From Fredericiella sp038205395 (GTDB lineage Bacteria > Chloroflexota > Anaerolineae > Caldilineales > Caldilineaceae), in NCBI GenBank assembly GCA_038205395.1, contig JBBRBX010000003.1:1-64000 (forward strand): 64,000 nucleotides of DNA, read 5' to 3'. The notes beneath the pieces are model-generated. The model saw nothing but the letters and a program-made list of their open reading frames with translations. It ran no database searches and had not been told where the DNA came from. The position numbers and the translations under genes are program-made. Each line of letters opens with the position of its first letter. Positions within the stretch are counted from its first letter, which is position 1. Positions 29,701-41,700 of this stretch are shown in pieces.

Positions 29701-32700
29701 TGTCCGCATTCGCCATGTTATTGCTCAACAGCGGATCAACCGTCATCGCCTCCACCAACGCCCGGTTCTCGATGCTGCTGCCGGGAGTGGCGGTGGCATC
29801 GACTGTACCCGTGATGTGGAACGTCAAGCTTGCTCCCGCCGCCAATGTCGCGATGGAACAGATGACGACGCCACCCACTTCGTTGCAACCGGTATCTGCC
29901 GAACCAAAGAGCACCTGCGCAGGCAGCGCATCGGTCACGGTCACGTAGGCGGCCGCCGACGGCCCGTTGTTGCTCACCGTCAGCGTGTAGACCACCTGAC
30001 CACCCGCCACCGCTGTCGGTGTCGCATCCTTGCGCAGCGCCAAATCCGCCGACGGCACAACCGTCACCGTCGCACCTGCCGTCACCACGCTTGCCGGGTC
30101 CAGCGCCGTCGCACTCGTCACGCTCGCACTGTTCACCAAATCCCCACTCGCAGACGACGCAACCGTCCCCACCACCACGATGGTCGCCACCCCGCCCGGC
30201 TCCAAATCACCCAGGCTGCACGGGAAGCCGGAACAGCCGCCACGGCTGCTGCTCACCAGCACATTCACCAACGCCACCGGCAGCGCATCCGCCACCACCA
30301 CAGCTCGCGCCGTGCTGGGGCCGCTGTTGCGCACTGTGATGCGGTAGGTGACTGCACCATTCGGCGCCACACTCGCACTCTGCGCCTCTTTCTCCAGCGT
30401 CAGCAGCGCCAGCGCCTCGGCTGTCGTCGTGTAGCTGTCACTGTTGTTGAGTGGGTTACTGTCCACATTCCCGCTGCCCACCTGCGCACGGTTTATCAGC
30501 AGCGTCCCGCTGATGAGGCTAGCATTCACAAGCCCCGTCACCACAATGCTCGCCGATGCACCGCCGGCCATCTCGCCCAACCGGCACGAGACGCCGCTCT
30601 CGCACAGCCCCTGCGACGCTTGCGCACCCACATACGTCACACCCAACGGCAGCGCATCCACCACCTGCACTTCCTGCGCTGTGGCTGGGCCGCTGTTCGT
30701 GATGGTCAAGGTGTAGACAATCCGCTCTCCGGCCACCGCACGCGCAGGGCCGACCTTCGTCACCGCTAGGTCCACCACACCATCCACCGGCTGCCGCACC
30801 GTCGAGGTGACGCTCGCTGTCGCATCCTGCACCGCCGTCGGGCTGCCCGCCGCCACCTCGTTCGTCAGCGTCGCACCGTCGCTCACACCAGAATCCACAT
30901 TCACCTGCAGCAGTAGACTGCGGCTGGCGTTCGCCGCCAACACACCGATGTTGCAGACCACTGTTGCCCCTGTGGCCGTGCACGCACTGTCACCACCGGC
31001 GTAGCTTGTGCCTGCCGGCAGCGTGTCCGTCACCAGCACAGCCTGCGCCGCACTCGGCCCCTCGTTGTACACCACCACCTGGTACAACTGCTGCCCGCCC
31101 GCCGTCACCGGGTTGTTCAGCGCTACCTTGCTCACACGCAGAGTAGCAAGGGTTATCACTGTGGTGGCAACTGTACTCGTAATCGTCGGAGCATCAGGGC
31201 TAAAGGCCGCGCCAGTATTGGTATAAACGCCTGCACGCAAAGCCGGGTCAAGCTTGACTACTACGGTAACTGCACGCGTACTGTTAGCGGCCACTGAGCC
31301 AAACTGGCACAATGCGCCCACACAGACGCCACCCTCAGCAGCAATGCGTTCCACACTCATACCCGGCGGCAGTTGGTCTTTGATGTCCACACTGCGTGCA
31401 AGCCCAGGCCCCGTGTTGGTCAAGCGCAAGGTATAGGTCACCAGTGCGCCGGCGTTGACAGTGCCCAGCGGGTCGATCTGCCGCTTATCCAGCACAAAGT
31501 TAGCATGGTTGGACAATCCCGGCGTGACGCTCGCCACGACACCAGTGAGATATTCACTGGCCGTGATAAGCGCGCTGTTGGCAAGCTGCAGCGGCTGGGT
31601 GACGGCAGCCGCCACCGAGCCATGAATGGTCACCCACGCATTAGCACCGGATGCAAGCACACCAAGATTACAGGGTAAAGCGGCGCAGCCACCTTGGCTG
31701 CTCACAATCAGTTCCGGTGTAAAACCCGCCGGCAGCGTGTCAGACAATGTCACGTTGTTGGCATTCGACGGGCCGCTGTTGGTAATAAAGATCGTATACG
31801 CCAGAGCCTCGCCGGCAAAAGCCGGATTGGGCAGCGCCGCCTTGTGCGCTTGCAGGCTCACCTGCGCCGTAACTTGCACGGCGGCATTGGCCGTGTTGTT
31901 GTTAGGATTGCTGTCCGGCGCCGGGCTGCCTACATAGGCGGTATTGGTATAGAAGCCGGCGGCAACATTGGCCGGAGCAAGCATAACCAGCGTTACCGTC
32001 GCCACTTCTCCCACCGCCAGCGCGCCGAGATCACAGACGCCGCCATTGCTGCACTGGGATTCGGTCACTCCCCGGCTGGATTGAATCGACACGAGAGAAA
32101 AGGCGCGCGGGTAGAGATCGCTCACTTGCACTGCCGTCGCCGGGGCAGGGCCTTGGTTGGTAATGACAAGGGTGTAGGTAATTGGAGCGCCGCTGCCTGC
32201 TATAACCTGTGCGGGCGCAACACGTTTGCCGATAGCCAGATCGGTGGGACTGCCCACCGTCTGCAGCCAGGTCGTGGCGGCGCTGGCCGACAGTACACTG
32301 CTCGCAGTAATGATCGCTGTCGTCGTCCCCACTGCGACAACGTTGGTGACAACCGTACCGCTCACAATCGTGTCGGGCACGCGCACGTTGATCAGGAAAC
32401 CGAACCAACTGCCGGGCAGCATATCGCCCGCCACGCAGCTTACCTTGCCGGCGGCATAGGCGCAGCCGGGGCTGGCGCCCTCAAATTCAGCCGCCGCAGG
32501 CAGCGTATCGGTCACAACTACATTGAACGCCGTAGCCGGACCTGTATTGGTCACCAGAATCTGATAGAAGTAGGTGCTGCCGGCGTAGGCCGGATCGGTG
32601 AAATCGACTTTAGACACATGCAGCGCGGTCTTGGCCCCAATGGTCGTAGTCAGCGCTGATGAATTGTTGCTGGGGTTGCTGTCAGTAGTGGCGGCAAAAA

Positions 32701-35700
32701 TATAACCCGTGTTGGTGACAACGCCTGCCACGCCTGGCCCAACCGTGCCGGTGATGACCATTGTAACTGGCACATTCGGAGCCAATGTGCCCAGTTGGCA
32801 AATGGAGCTGACGCATGCCCCCTGGCTGGTGGAGCCGCCTACAAACGAAATGCCGGGCGGCAGCGCGTCCTTGATATCCACGCCATGGGCATAGCTGGGG
32901 CCGCTGTTGGTGACGACCAGCGTGTACGTGATCGTCTCACCCGCCATCGCTGTCGCCGGCCCCTGCTTTTTGATGCTCAGGTCAGCATTGGTATCGACCG
33001 TGGTCGTGGCATTGTCCACCAGCGTCTGCAAATTGCCGTTAGCATCTACATACGTGGCAGTGGCTTCGTTGTTGATCGATGCGCCATCAGGTGTGGCTGG
33101 ATCCACTTTACCGGTCACAGTCACCGTGGCGCTGGAATACGGCGGCAGATCCAACAAGGAACAATCAAAGATTGCGCGGTTGTCCAGCCAATAAGGTGCG
33201 GCACAGGCCCCACTGCCCAGCGGAGCGACAAAGGTAGCCGTAATGGGAGTCAGTTGGAAGGGCATTACATCATGCACAATCACATTGGAACCAGTAATGG
33301 AACTGTTGTTGCGCAGTGTGATGGCATACGTAATTACGCTGCCGGCTGTGGTCGTCAGCGGCCCCGTCTTGACCAGGTTGAATAAGTCAAGGCTGATGCT
33401 GGCTGGACCCTGAGTTCTGTAGTCATTGATGCCGCCGCTGCCATCGCGGCGCTCGCCGTCCGGGTCCGCAGCCAGGCTCTGCCACGTGGTGGTGACTACA
33501 TTGGTAATCTGTGTACCCAGGCCGGTTTCCAGATTGACGACAGCCTGGAAGGTGATATCCAGCGCATTGTTGGCGTCAAACGTCGTGCTGATTACGGGGA
33601 AATAGGCTTCCAACCGCGAATTGAATTCGGTGTAAACACCTGTAGCAGCCAGCCCCAGCGGTGTATTGTTGCGCGGCCAGGAGCCGCTGATGTACGAAAG
33701 ATTAGCAGGCACAATGTCGCTGATGACGACGTTGTAGGCCGGCACAGTCGAACCGGGCGCATGGTAAACGCGTACACGATAGAAGACAGTGTCGCCGGGG
33801 CGCACACTTTTGGGCGTGACCAGCTTTTCGATAATCAGCTTTGGCTCCACCAGCGTCGTCGTAACCGGATCGGAGGTTACGGGCGGCACGGCGGTATCCG
33901 CCAGATCGCGCCAGCCAAGCGTCGCCGTGTTGGTGTACTGCACACCCTCCTGGTTGGCGGCGATATTTTCAACGACGCCGGTAATGACGACTGTCACCTG
34001 TGTACCGGAAGGAATGCGCGTAAAGTCGATATAGGCGGTCTTGGTTGTGCTGCGGCTGACATCGACATTCGCCGGGGAGATCGTGTCGGGCGACCACGCA
34101 ACCGCCGGCTCTCCCAACATGCGGAAGCCGCTGGGCAGCGTATCGGTTACGGTGGCGGTATAGAGCGTGGCAGGGATGCCGCCCAGTGCAGGCAGCGTCA
34201 GCGTATAGTGCAGCCGCTCCCCGATCGTCACAGTCAGCGGCGCGCCTGTTTTGAGCACTGTGGCATCTGAGGTGCGCACACCCGTGCTGTGGCTGCCGCC
34301 GCTGTAGCTGCGCTCCACCCCGGCCGGCCCGCTTTCGAACTGGCTATCGTAGGCCAGCAGCGCCTGATTGGACAGGCGCAGCCCGGCGCTGACGTCGCCC
34401 ATGACGCGCGCCGTCACAGTCAGCACGAGCGAACCATGGTTGAGCGGATTAAAGGGCAGAACCGGCGCCAGTTGATTCACCGTCCACACCAGCTCGCCCA
34501 TACTGCCGGGCGCAGGCGCCGAAAGCACAACCGCTGCCGGATCGCTGCTCGTCATGCCGAACGCCACATACTGCAGGCTGGGCTGCGGCAGTACATCAGT
34601 AATGATAAGGTTGTGGCCGACTAATCGCTCCTGATTAGAGATGGTCAGCGTGTAGGTGATAAGGTCGTTGACATCAACCAGGCAGCCTGCGGCGCCCAAC
34701 TTGGTGACAAGAGCGTCATCAAAAACCAGGCCGGATTCATTGTTGGCATAAAAGCCGATGCTGCCCGTGAGGAAAGGCGCTACACTGTTGTCGGTATAGG
34801 TCAGCACCTGCCGGCCATCAATATAGAATTTATGCTGTCGGCCGATTGAACGCATTTCCAGGTGGTACCAGCGGTTGATGGTGTAGCCGCCGCTGGGGCC
34901 GAGGTCGGAGGTAAGTTCGTTCTGATCAACCCCGCTTACCACCTTTATAATCTGATAAAAACCGGTGCCGCCGGCGGTGCGCGTCCAGACAAAGCGGTAG
35001 TAGTTGGCCGTGTTCTGCGCCCGGAAGATCAGGCCGACGTCACCTGCCGTGTCGGTGGACGAAAAGATCGCGGAGTAGCTGACGTCACTCCAGGCGTCGG
35101 GACCATGGATCAACAGCGCTTTGGCACTGCTCGGTGCGACCAGCCAACCACCGCCGGCGCTCCAGGCGCCGTTGGCAATCGTCCAACCGGCAATACTCCC
35201 GCTGTTGAAGTTGTCTGCCAGCAAACGCGCAGGGCAAGCCTGGGCCGTGACATACTCCTTGCCGATCTGCAGCAGTGGCTCAAACAGGCGCGCCGGGCCG
35301 GCGTTGGAGACCAGCGTCTGCAATTGATCGGCTGCGTTGACGTAAGTGGCAGTCACAGCGTTGCCCTTGACCGCACCGTTATAATTGACGGTGCGTGCAG
35401 GATCGTCCACCACAAGCAGACGCATTGTCCAGGTGACGGCCGCCGTAGCACCGGTATTGTTGTATACGGGGTCGAGCATACGCAGGATGGCCGTTGAGGG
35501 GCCTGCGCCCGTGCCGCTGGAAGGAGTTACCACATACGACAGCGTCATGGGTGCTGTGGCCGCCACGGACAGAGTGCTGGTGGCGGGCAGGTAAAGCAGT
35601 CCAGCCGGTACGCTGTCGGTCACAATCAGGTTGCGCGTCGTTCCAGCCGGCAGCGTGACAACCACCGTGTAGGTGATGAAATCGCCAATGGTAAAGTCAA

Positions 35701-38700
35701 GATTATTGAGCAAGCGTTTGGAAAGTTCCGCCGCCGTCGAGGTGATTGTGCTGCTGCTGCTGCTCCAGTAATCATTCGGGCCGCTCCCGCTGCCATCGCG
35801 ATCATTGGGGTTGTCGCCCGGCTGGCTCGTGTAACGCACGTAAGCGGTGTTGGTGTAGCGCGAGCTTGGCTGCAGCTGCTGATTAGCGGAGGCCGTAAAC
35901 GTAATGTAGATCGGTGCGGACGGCGTCGAATATTCCGAAACCGTGATCGCCAGGCTGTTGCCCACGGTGCTGCTCACCACTGTGCCGGGCGCAGGGGCGC
36001 TGACCAGTAAGGAGCCAGGATTGTAGGTGAGAGCAGCCGGCACGGCGTCGGTGATGACTACATTGTAGGCGGTGGCATCACTTGCCGCAGCGTGTGCGAC
36101 GACAAGCGTATAGGTGATGGTCGAATCCGCACGCACGTTGGCTGTCGGTGTGGCAGCTTTGTTGATGGCCAGCAGCGGCTCTTTGACCTGGGTGCTGACG
36201 CTGTCGTTGTAGCGGTAGAGTTGTCCATCCACATAGTTGCTCAACGCCAGTGCATTGACAAAGGTGCTGCCCTGCTGGGCGTTGACCTCATTGGAAATAA
36301 TACCGCTGATGCGCACGGTCAGATTGCTGGGGCCGTTGACCACACCTCCGCTGGGCGTAAAGGTGATTATGCCCGACATGCTTGTATCGGCCAGCCAACT
36401 GTCGGCGCCGATGTTGTTTATCGCAATATCCGTATAGCTAAAGACCAGACGCCCACCCAGTTTCGGCAGTGTGTCCACAAGTTGCGCGCTGGTATACGGA
36501 ATGCTGCCGTAGAAGTCGGTGGTGATTGTGTAGAAAAAGGGTTCGCCAATGCTGACCTTGGCCTGGCTGACCTGTTTATCAAACGATTGCAGCGGCGCAT
36601 CGTAGCTGACAGCAGCAGCGCTCTGCTCGCAGCCACTGTCGTCGCAGGCGGCATGCACCTGCGCAGTAATGCTGTAGGCGACAGCAGCCGTCACTGGACG
36701 GGCGGAGACACGCGCAGTCCAGGTAGAGCCGGCTGCCAGACTGGCCGCAGACCAGGTGATCACAGTGCGTCCACCGACAGTGCTCACGCTGGGCGTGGCA
36801 TTGTCGGAAGCGCCGGTTCCCAAAGTAGCCGTGATAAATTCCAGCCCCACCGGCAAGGTCTGTGTCACCACAAAATTGTGCGCAGGCGCGCTGCCGGTAT
36901 TGGGCGCCGTAATCGTCCACGTGTAGGGTTGGCCCGCCACTACTGTCTGTGAGATCGGCGTCTGGCTAAACGTGGACAGATCGGGACGCAGAATCGTCAA
37001 CTGGCCGCTGTCCTGCGCCGCATCGCCGTTCCAGATGCCGCAGGTGTCGGCAAAGCCCAGTGTAGCTGTGACGGCGGCCGAGTTGATACAGGCGCCGGGA
37101 GCCGACAGGTCGCGCGCGATGCTGATCATTAGGGTATTGGTGATCTGCTGCTGGGCGATGGCGTCATAGCCAAAAACGAGTTTACCCTTCTCCCCCACCA
37201 GCGGCTGCGAGTCGGGCGCCGGCAGCGTACCGGGAGCAAGACCGGCATATTGGTAGCCGGCAGGCAGCGTGTAGGTTACCGCTATTGCACCCGTGCGGGC
37301 GCCGGTATTGGCGAAGGTGACGGCCAGCGGCCCACTGTCACATTGATCAAACGTGGCGTTGGCGGTATTAATTGCAAAGATAGGCGCCGTATCCACCTGC
37401 GCTGCGGCCGTATAGGTCGAAGAGGGGCAGACATCCAGCTCAGAACAGCCATAAGCGGCCTCCACCACATTTTGTTTCGAGTCGGCGCAGGCGGCCATAC
37501 CCACCGTGCCGGTGATCCAGAAGGACGTTGTATCCTGCGCGGGAACAGGTGGGCTGAATGTCGTGTCGCTGATGATTTCCCAGTGCAGCACAGGCGGAAT
37601 AAATACGGTCGGCGCCGTGTACACTTCGGTGACGGAGAACCAGGCAGGCAGCGTGTCGGTTACAAACAAAGCTGCTACGTCGGCGTCGCTGCTGTTATCG
37701 ATCCGCACCTGCCAGACTAATGTGTCGCCCTGGCCGGCCAGCACATTGGGCGCAAAGGCGCCGTCTTCTGTTACATTGCGCACCTGCTTTTGCAGCGCCA
37801 GCGTAGGGCGAGTCACCGCTACCGCGCGCGAGTCTTCGCTGTTGCGGTAGACGGTTGAACAGGAGTTGGATGCATTTACAAAAGCCTGCACGCTGGGCAA
37901 GGGCGAGGTACAGTAGGTGCGCACGCCAAACTCGATCACAAGTTTGTCGCCCGGCAGTTGCGTTGCCAACAAGGCACGCACCTCCGGGTCATAGCCGTCC
38001 ATCTGCGCGCCATCCCACTCCAATGTCTGCTGATAAGGCGCCGCCGGATTGGTTGGGTTGATGAGTGTCGGCGTAAAGGGTAGAAAGGCCGTACTTGTGC
38101 CGTCGGCATGCACAAGCTGCACCTTGGCTGAATTCGGGACATAAGTGACATCCGTCAGCAACTGCTGCACCTGGAGGTCATACAGATCGGTCTTCAGCGA
38201 AGCGTTTTTGACAATAAGACGCACATCACCCGCCGCGCAGAGGGGGATAGTTGCCTGCTGTGTGTTGCTGGTCAACAGCAACCCTTGCCCCTCCTGCACA
38301 CCCAGGCGCGCCATTTGGCTGCCGCCGCACGCTTCGCCCACGCCACCACAGCCTTGATCCGTCAAGCGGATCCAGATCGAGTCACTGGGGTTGCAGGTGG
38401 CGACTGCCGCATTGCCGCTGATTTGGAGCGAAGAATTGGCCGGCATCGAAGGCACGGTGAAGGAGATCACCTCGCGTTCGTCCGGCGTACCCGGATTGAT
38501 CGTGCCGGTCGTGACGACGATGGCGTCGAGCAGTGGCTGCGCAAGACCGCTGCGTGTGTCGCTGCGGTAATGAATGCCGTAGGGCAGCGTGTTGGTGATC
38601 AGCACATCCGCTGCATCCATGTCGCCGGCGTTACGCACCCCAAACTCCCAGGTCAGATCACGCGCATCCAGCGTATAGGTAATTTCCGGCGCCCGCAGCA

Positions 38701-41700
38701 GCAAGTTGGACTGGCGCGTGTGCTGGCCGCCGGTGGACTGCAGCGTCTTGGTCACCCGGCACTGGTCGGCATAGCTCACCTGCGTGTTAAGTGGCGTCGC
38801 AACGCCGCAGTTACGGTAGAGAGGGAACGTAATGGTGGCTGACCGCGTCAGATCGAGGGTAGGCTCAAAGGTAAAGGAGACCACCTGGCTTGCCCCGACA
38901 GTGGCGGTCGTCACGGTCACCGGTTGGCCGGCAAAACCACCACCCAACTGTAAATAAGGCGCGGTCAGGGTGAGAATGTCGCTGGCGTCGGTTGTAAAGG
39001 TGAGCACCACCTGGTCCGCAATAGAGACGTCCAAATATTTGCCATCGACGCCCAGCACCACATTACTTTCCCCGCAAGAAGCCAGCGAGGCCGGCCCTAC
39101 GTCCAGCTTGTCCAGCGCACCGCGAAATACATCGATAAAAACAGGTGTATAGCGCGATACGCCGCAGGCATTCGGGTTGTCAAAGCCGGACTGGGTAAAG
39201 TAAGCAAAATAGGCGGCGCTGCCGGTGGCGGCGGCATCTCCCGCCGTGACCTGATAGCTGATCGTGATCTGCGCGGTCTGGCTGTAGCCGCCGACATTGT
39301 CAAACTGGATATCCAGCTCCGGCGCAGCGGTGACGGTGACATCGCTGGTGCGGTCAATACCGTCGATATTGACGGTAACCGAACCGGCTACAAGGTTGAG
39401 CGGGCCGGCGCCCCCATTGCGGTTAAAATTATCCCGATAGCTGGACTCCGTCCAGGTGATGCCATTGGTGATGCTGAGCACGGCTGTCTGCTGCGTGGCC
39501 ACAGCATCGCACACCATCACCCGCTCTGAGTCGAGACGGAAATAGCCGCCGCTGTCAATCGGGTCGGGGTCTTCTACATAGAGCGTGTGAGAGTCGCTGC
39601 TGCTCAGACATTCAGGGCACGTCTCGGCGCTCGCCCAGGCGCGGTTGATCTGCGGCACACCACTGCCGCAAACGCTGCTGGTGGGCAGCGTAGCGGTTAT
39701 GTACAGTTCTATGCTGTAGGTAGGTGTCACCGTGGGGGTGATTATGAGGTCGATATTGTTGTCGTCGGCCACTGGCAGTGGGTTCATGCTGTCGCTGCGC
39801 ACAACGCTGCCCGGCTGAAAGATCGGCGGCAGCGTGTCGGTGATATGAATCGGGCCGATCGCACTGCTGATGGGGTTGCGTCCAAAGACGGTCACCGTAT
39901 AAAAAACGGTGTCACCCGGCGCAATTACATTGGTGGAGGCACGCTTTTGCAGCGTCAGGCTGGGCGCCAGCGGGCTTTGCAGCGACACATTTGTCGTTGC
40001 CCCCGAAACCGGCGGATCGTTCGCCGGACAAGCATAGCGATAGCTAGGCTGAAGTGAGAAGCTGCCGCTGTTCTGGTCACAAATTTTGGTGGTGGAACTC
40101 ACAGTGAGCGATAAAGTAATCGTTTCGTTCTTGCGCAGCAGACCGCCGTCATCCGTATAGCGTAAGACATTCCCTGCCTGCACCCAGTTGGGAGTGGTCG
40201 TGGTTAATAAAAAGGGGCCGTTCTTGCTTGTCTGTAACGACAGATCGCTGGCTGGGCCACCCGTATTCGTGACCGTTACGACCACCGTGCGCTGCGGACG
40301 ACCACAAAACTCCAGATCCGCCGGCGGCTCCACAGCCAGGTTGATCACTGGGTTGTCAAAAACATAGGACAAAAAGGCATCGTCGCTGACAGGATTGGTG
40401 ATCAGTGCGGTAGCATTGGGATTGCCGATCGGCCACCAGGCCCGCGCTTCATTGCGCAGGTCAGTACAGGAACTGACTTCAGCCGTCACGGTAAAGAACA
40501 CGGACTGGTCGGCTCGAATTTCGGGCGTGACGGTCAGCGGCGGCGTGATCGACAACACACGGATTCCATTCCCCGGCGCCTCATTAAGAACGGCGTCATA
40601 GACGCTGCCCAACCCCGTGTTGCGCAGCTGCACCGTCCAGGTCACGACTTCGCCCAGGCGCGCCGGCTGGACATCCGGCTGCTTGCTGATCACCAGATTG
40701 CCGCGACCGGTGGGAATATTTTCGCGCGTGCTACTGCATACCTGGGGGACAGCGGCCCCGCTGCGCAGCGTTACAGAAAGCGGCTGGCCGGACTTGGCGG
40801 CGGCATCCGTGCCAAGGCGGAAAACCGTCGTGATAACGGCATTGGGCGCCAGGCTGTTGGCAGGGAAGGCAGCCGTAGGCCGCAGCACAAAAGGAGCGCC
40901 GGCCAGCGTGTCGCTGCTAGGCTGGGCCAGCGTCAGTGAGCCATAGCTGCTGTGCTGGCCGGATGCGGAAGCGCCCTTAAAGAAAAAGCCGGCGCTGGGG
41001 TCAATCTCCAAGCTGATATCGGTGGCCGTAGCAACGCCTGTATTGCGCAGCGTCACGGTGTAGAGGTCGCCGGTAGTGTTGCCAAAGCCGACAATATAGG
41101 GTGGAATCTGCAGCTGCATCGGCAGGCGAATCGATAGAGGGCAGAAGCTGGTGTTGGCCGTCGCTGCGGTTGAGCAGGCAGCAGGCTCGCCCGCAAAGCT
41201 GAGGGTAGTGGTCAGCGAGGGATTAGGCGCACCGCCGGTGGTGGCGGCCAACCGATAGGTGACGGTGATTACATCGCTCAGCAACAAGGTCTGGGCAGCG
41301 GGCTGTGCCCGTACGGTTACTTGCGCAGGCGTGCCTGCCGCCAGGTTGAGCGGGGGCTGCACCACCGTAAGCGCGCCGCCCAACTGGCTGCGTGCGGCGG
41401 CGGAGTTGCCTACAAAATAAAAATTGTCCGGCACTTGCAATGTCAGACTTAAAGCGCCAGTAGGCGTAACATAGCCGGTGTTGCTGATTACCAGCGTAAA
41501 GGTGTAGGGCGTCACAGTGTCGCCTTGCACAACGGAAAGCGGCACGGCAGAGGCCAGGGCCAGCCCTTCAAGCCGACATTGGCCCGCTGCCCACAGCGGC
41601 CCCTCAGACATAGGGCCGGACTGCTGCAGCGTACCGAAAGGCGATCCCAGTGTAAGCGCGCCGGTTGCCGGCGCCGCTGCCGGCCAGGCTGGGGTCCGGC

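Noticed and set aside
29216..30769. 517-codon open frame on the plus strand inside the giant gene, and several others (29181-29948, 38285-38842, 26319-26654)
   Set aside because: They are antisense to the DUF11 array; GC-rich codon usage of the repeats removes stops on the other strand. The translations are His/Arg- or Thr/Val-rich, without domains or ribosome-binding sites.
27470..31150. Regular DNA repeats considered as a CRISPR-like or mobile array
   Set aside because: The period (about 370 nt, block 1,827 nt) and perfect codon frame show protein-module duplication; there are no short identical repeats with unique spacers.
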